This document shows, in pieces, positions 6,601 through 6,665 of a DNA stretch of 6,665 bases. Below the pieces are notes generated by a model. That model did not search any database. It was given only the letters and a program-made list of their open reading frames with translations, and was not told where the DNA came from. This DNA is from 20CM-2-65-7 sp035943355 (lineage in GTDB: Bacteria; Gemmatimonadota; Gemmatimonadetes; Gemmatimonadales; GWC2-71-9). Where the stretch lies: contig DASZCG010000187.1 of NCBI GenBank assembly GCA_035943355.1, positions 1 through 6,665 on the forward strand. Direction: 5' to 3'. Every line of letters starts with the position of its first letter. Position 1 is the stretch's first letter. The translations under genes and the position numbers were made by a program.

Positions 6601-6665
6601 CGGGCGACCAGAGCGCGAAGTATCCGCGCCTCAATCAGAACGACAACGGCAGCGACGATATCAGC
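3651..6665 (+). CDS. SusC/RagA-family TonB-linked outer-membrane transporter (3' end cut by the window)
   Basis: This is an outer-membrane beta-barrel that imports large ligands (glycans, peptides or similar) using TonB energy, normally with a SusD-type lipoprotein lid. The 1005 visible codons have no stop and stay in one frame. A Sec signal peptide covers residues 1-24 (hydrophobic LGITFLFLVAISG, cleavage likely after ALS). A carboxypeptidase-regulatory-like domain follows (about 28-100), then a TonB-box-like EVVVTGY (107-113). The plug contains the SusC signature region DPLYVIDG (178-185) and VLKDASSASIYGSRASNGVVIIETKKG (206-232). The rest is barrel, with alternating aromatic strands. D898-x-N-x-D-G-x-I-x-x-x-D909 is a calcium-loop-like motif often seen near the end of SusC proteins. 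Family members are about 1000-1100 residues, so only a short C-terminal piece is missing. No STN signalling domain is present. The substrate cannot be predicted, and SusD would be expected downstream. Confidence 0.95.
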   Translation, partial: MQKVYRALGITFLFLVAISGTALSQGQQVAGTVTSTTTGEKLWGVTVRVKNTQTQTVTDQQGHYALVAPTDAVLTFAQIGYRNKEAPVNGQSTIDMTLEQAPTMLQEVVVTGYTTQRRGDITGAVSSVNLEPVVAKTSVSVLQKLDGAVPGVTVNMGGSPGSRSTVRVRGVSSFHDNDPLYVIDGTPVEDSYLNFLNPNDIGQIQVLKDASSASIYGSRASNGVVIIETKKGRPGGRSMTLDVRTGVANPTRGYNDFIMTNPLQYFEVIKRSYHNNGQKIPSDTKSLYGDTLNPSIPAYTYIAPGVTIDSVDAFGRPVRIDEAAYSYPNTLIMPGSAGTDWWKAVFGSANYSDMNLSVSGGGSDNSYNVAFNYLKQNGTAAYNQFQRGGLRVNTAFTINKLTVGENIAVSREQGYGGLDDDQLGEDGIVGKNILMQPVVPIRDIGGNFASGKAAGLGNNTNPLKYAWARKDDRNTNDRAIGNAYGTFALRPDLAFKSQFSFNLLQGLQTTFTPTTFENAEANATNGTNQNDNRQTTWTWTNTLTFARNMSGGHSLNLLLGQEANSSQGRFLSGGISALLNDAPENRYIDESLGDASTKTVSSSGFFDRLLSVFGKADYNYNQRFYASATLRRDGSSKFAPGKQWGTFPAFNVGWRLSRESFFPQGGFFSNVMLRAGYGVTGNQNIPGGRIVAKFGGGTGDTFYDIGGTQNSILPGFRQVALGNANLTWEEQKSGNVGLDLEFSGGRGNFTVDVYNRRTNNLLFDPRPPATAGQASAAIQNVGEMSNKGVDFSIAYSGTAGASKVWSLTFNGSHYANKILRIDGQISQFPGPGGPQVTRIGNPVMNQVGQPIGAFFGKVANGYYATAADAAAHLPDSLGNCTTPPCQPNAVVGGLRYEDVNKDGVINADDRTIIGSPHPDFTAGLNLGFRMGRWDLSATLFGSFGGQIYDAQKDFYVFRDFSTNVVADRLTNSFCIAGDAGCTHPGDQSAKYPRLNQNDNGSDDIS

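Overview
The window comes from a high-GC bacterium. A SusC/RagA-type TonB-linked outer-membrane protein in strongly GC-rich DNA, next to a GMC oxidoreductase/gluconate dehydrogenase subunit 3 pair and with clear Shine-Dalgarno sequences, fits Gemmatimonadota best. A high-GC Acidobacteriota or Rhodothermota-like lineage is possible. This placement is inference. All supported genes are on the + strand.

Layout. Positions 3-200 hold the end of an unrecognised gene. From 214 to 3365 there is a tight, overlapping set of four genes. First is a GMC-family FAD-dependent oxidoreductase (214-2004). It overlaps by ATGA with a Tat-signal-bearing gluconate 2-dehydrogenase subunit 3 family protein (2001-2525). 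Next is a GNAT acetyltransferase of RimJ/RimL type, whose only good start lies inside the previous gene (2482-3060). It overlaps by ATGA with a 102-residue single-domain LuxR-type helix-turn-helix regulator (3057-3365). A 10-bp hairpin with a short U-containing tail begins at the regulator's stop codon and is a candidate terminator (3361-3395). About 250 nt without a convincing gene follow. Then a large SusC/RagA-family TonB-dependent transporter starts at 3651 behind a good ribosome binding site and runs off the right edge, with 1005 codons visible.

How the genes may work together. The oxidoreductase lacks a signal peptide while its small partner has a Tat signal. This is the arrangement of the FAD-dependent glucose and fructose dehydrogenases, where the small subunit is thought to carry the folded flavoprotein to the periplasm. 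The flavoprotein has a C-x5-C-x6-C cysteine cluster that could bind an Fe-S centre. No cytochrome c subunit is visible. The SusC transporter would take up oligosaccharide, peptide or other ligands across the outer membrane with a SusD partner expected just beyond the window. A link between transporter and dehydrogenase is suggested only by proximity, and the candidate terminator argues for separate transcripts.

I see no CRISPR array, tRNA, rRNA, insertion sequence or clearly new system. The points most worth checking are the cysteine cluster in the flavoprotein, the small regulator coupled to the oxidoreductase genes, the hairpin, and the unbroken reading frame joining the regulator's stop to the transporter's start.
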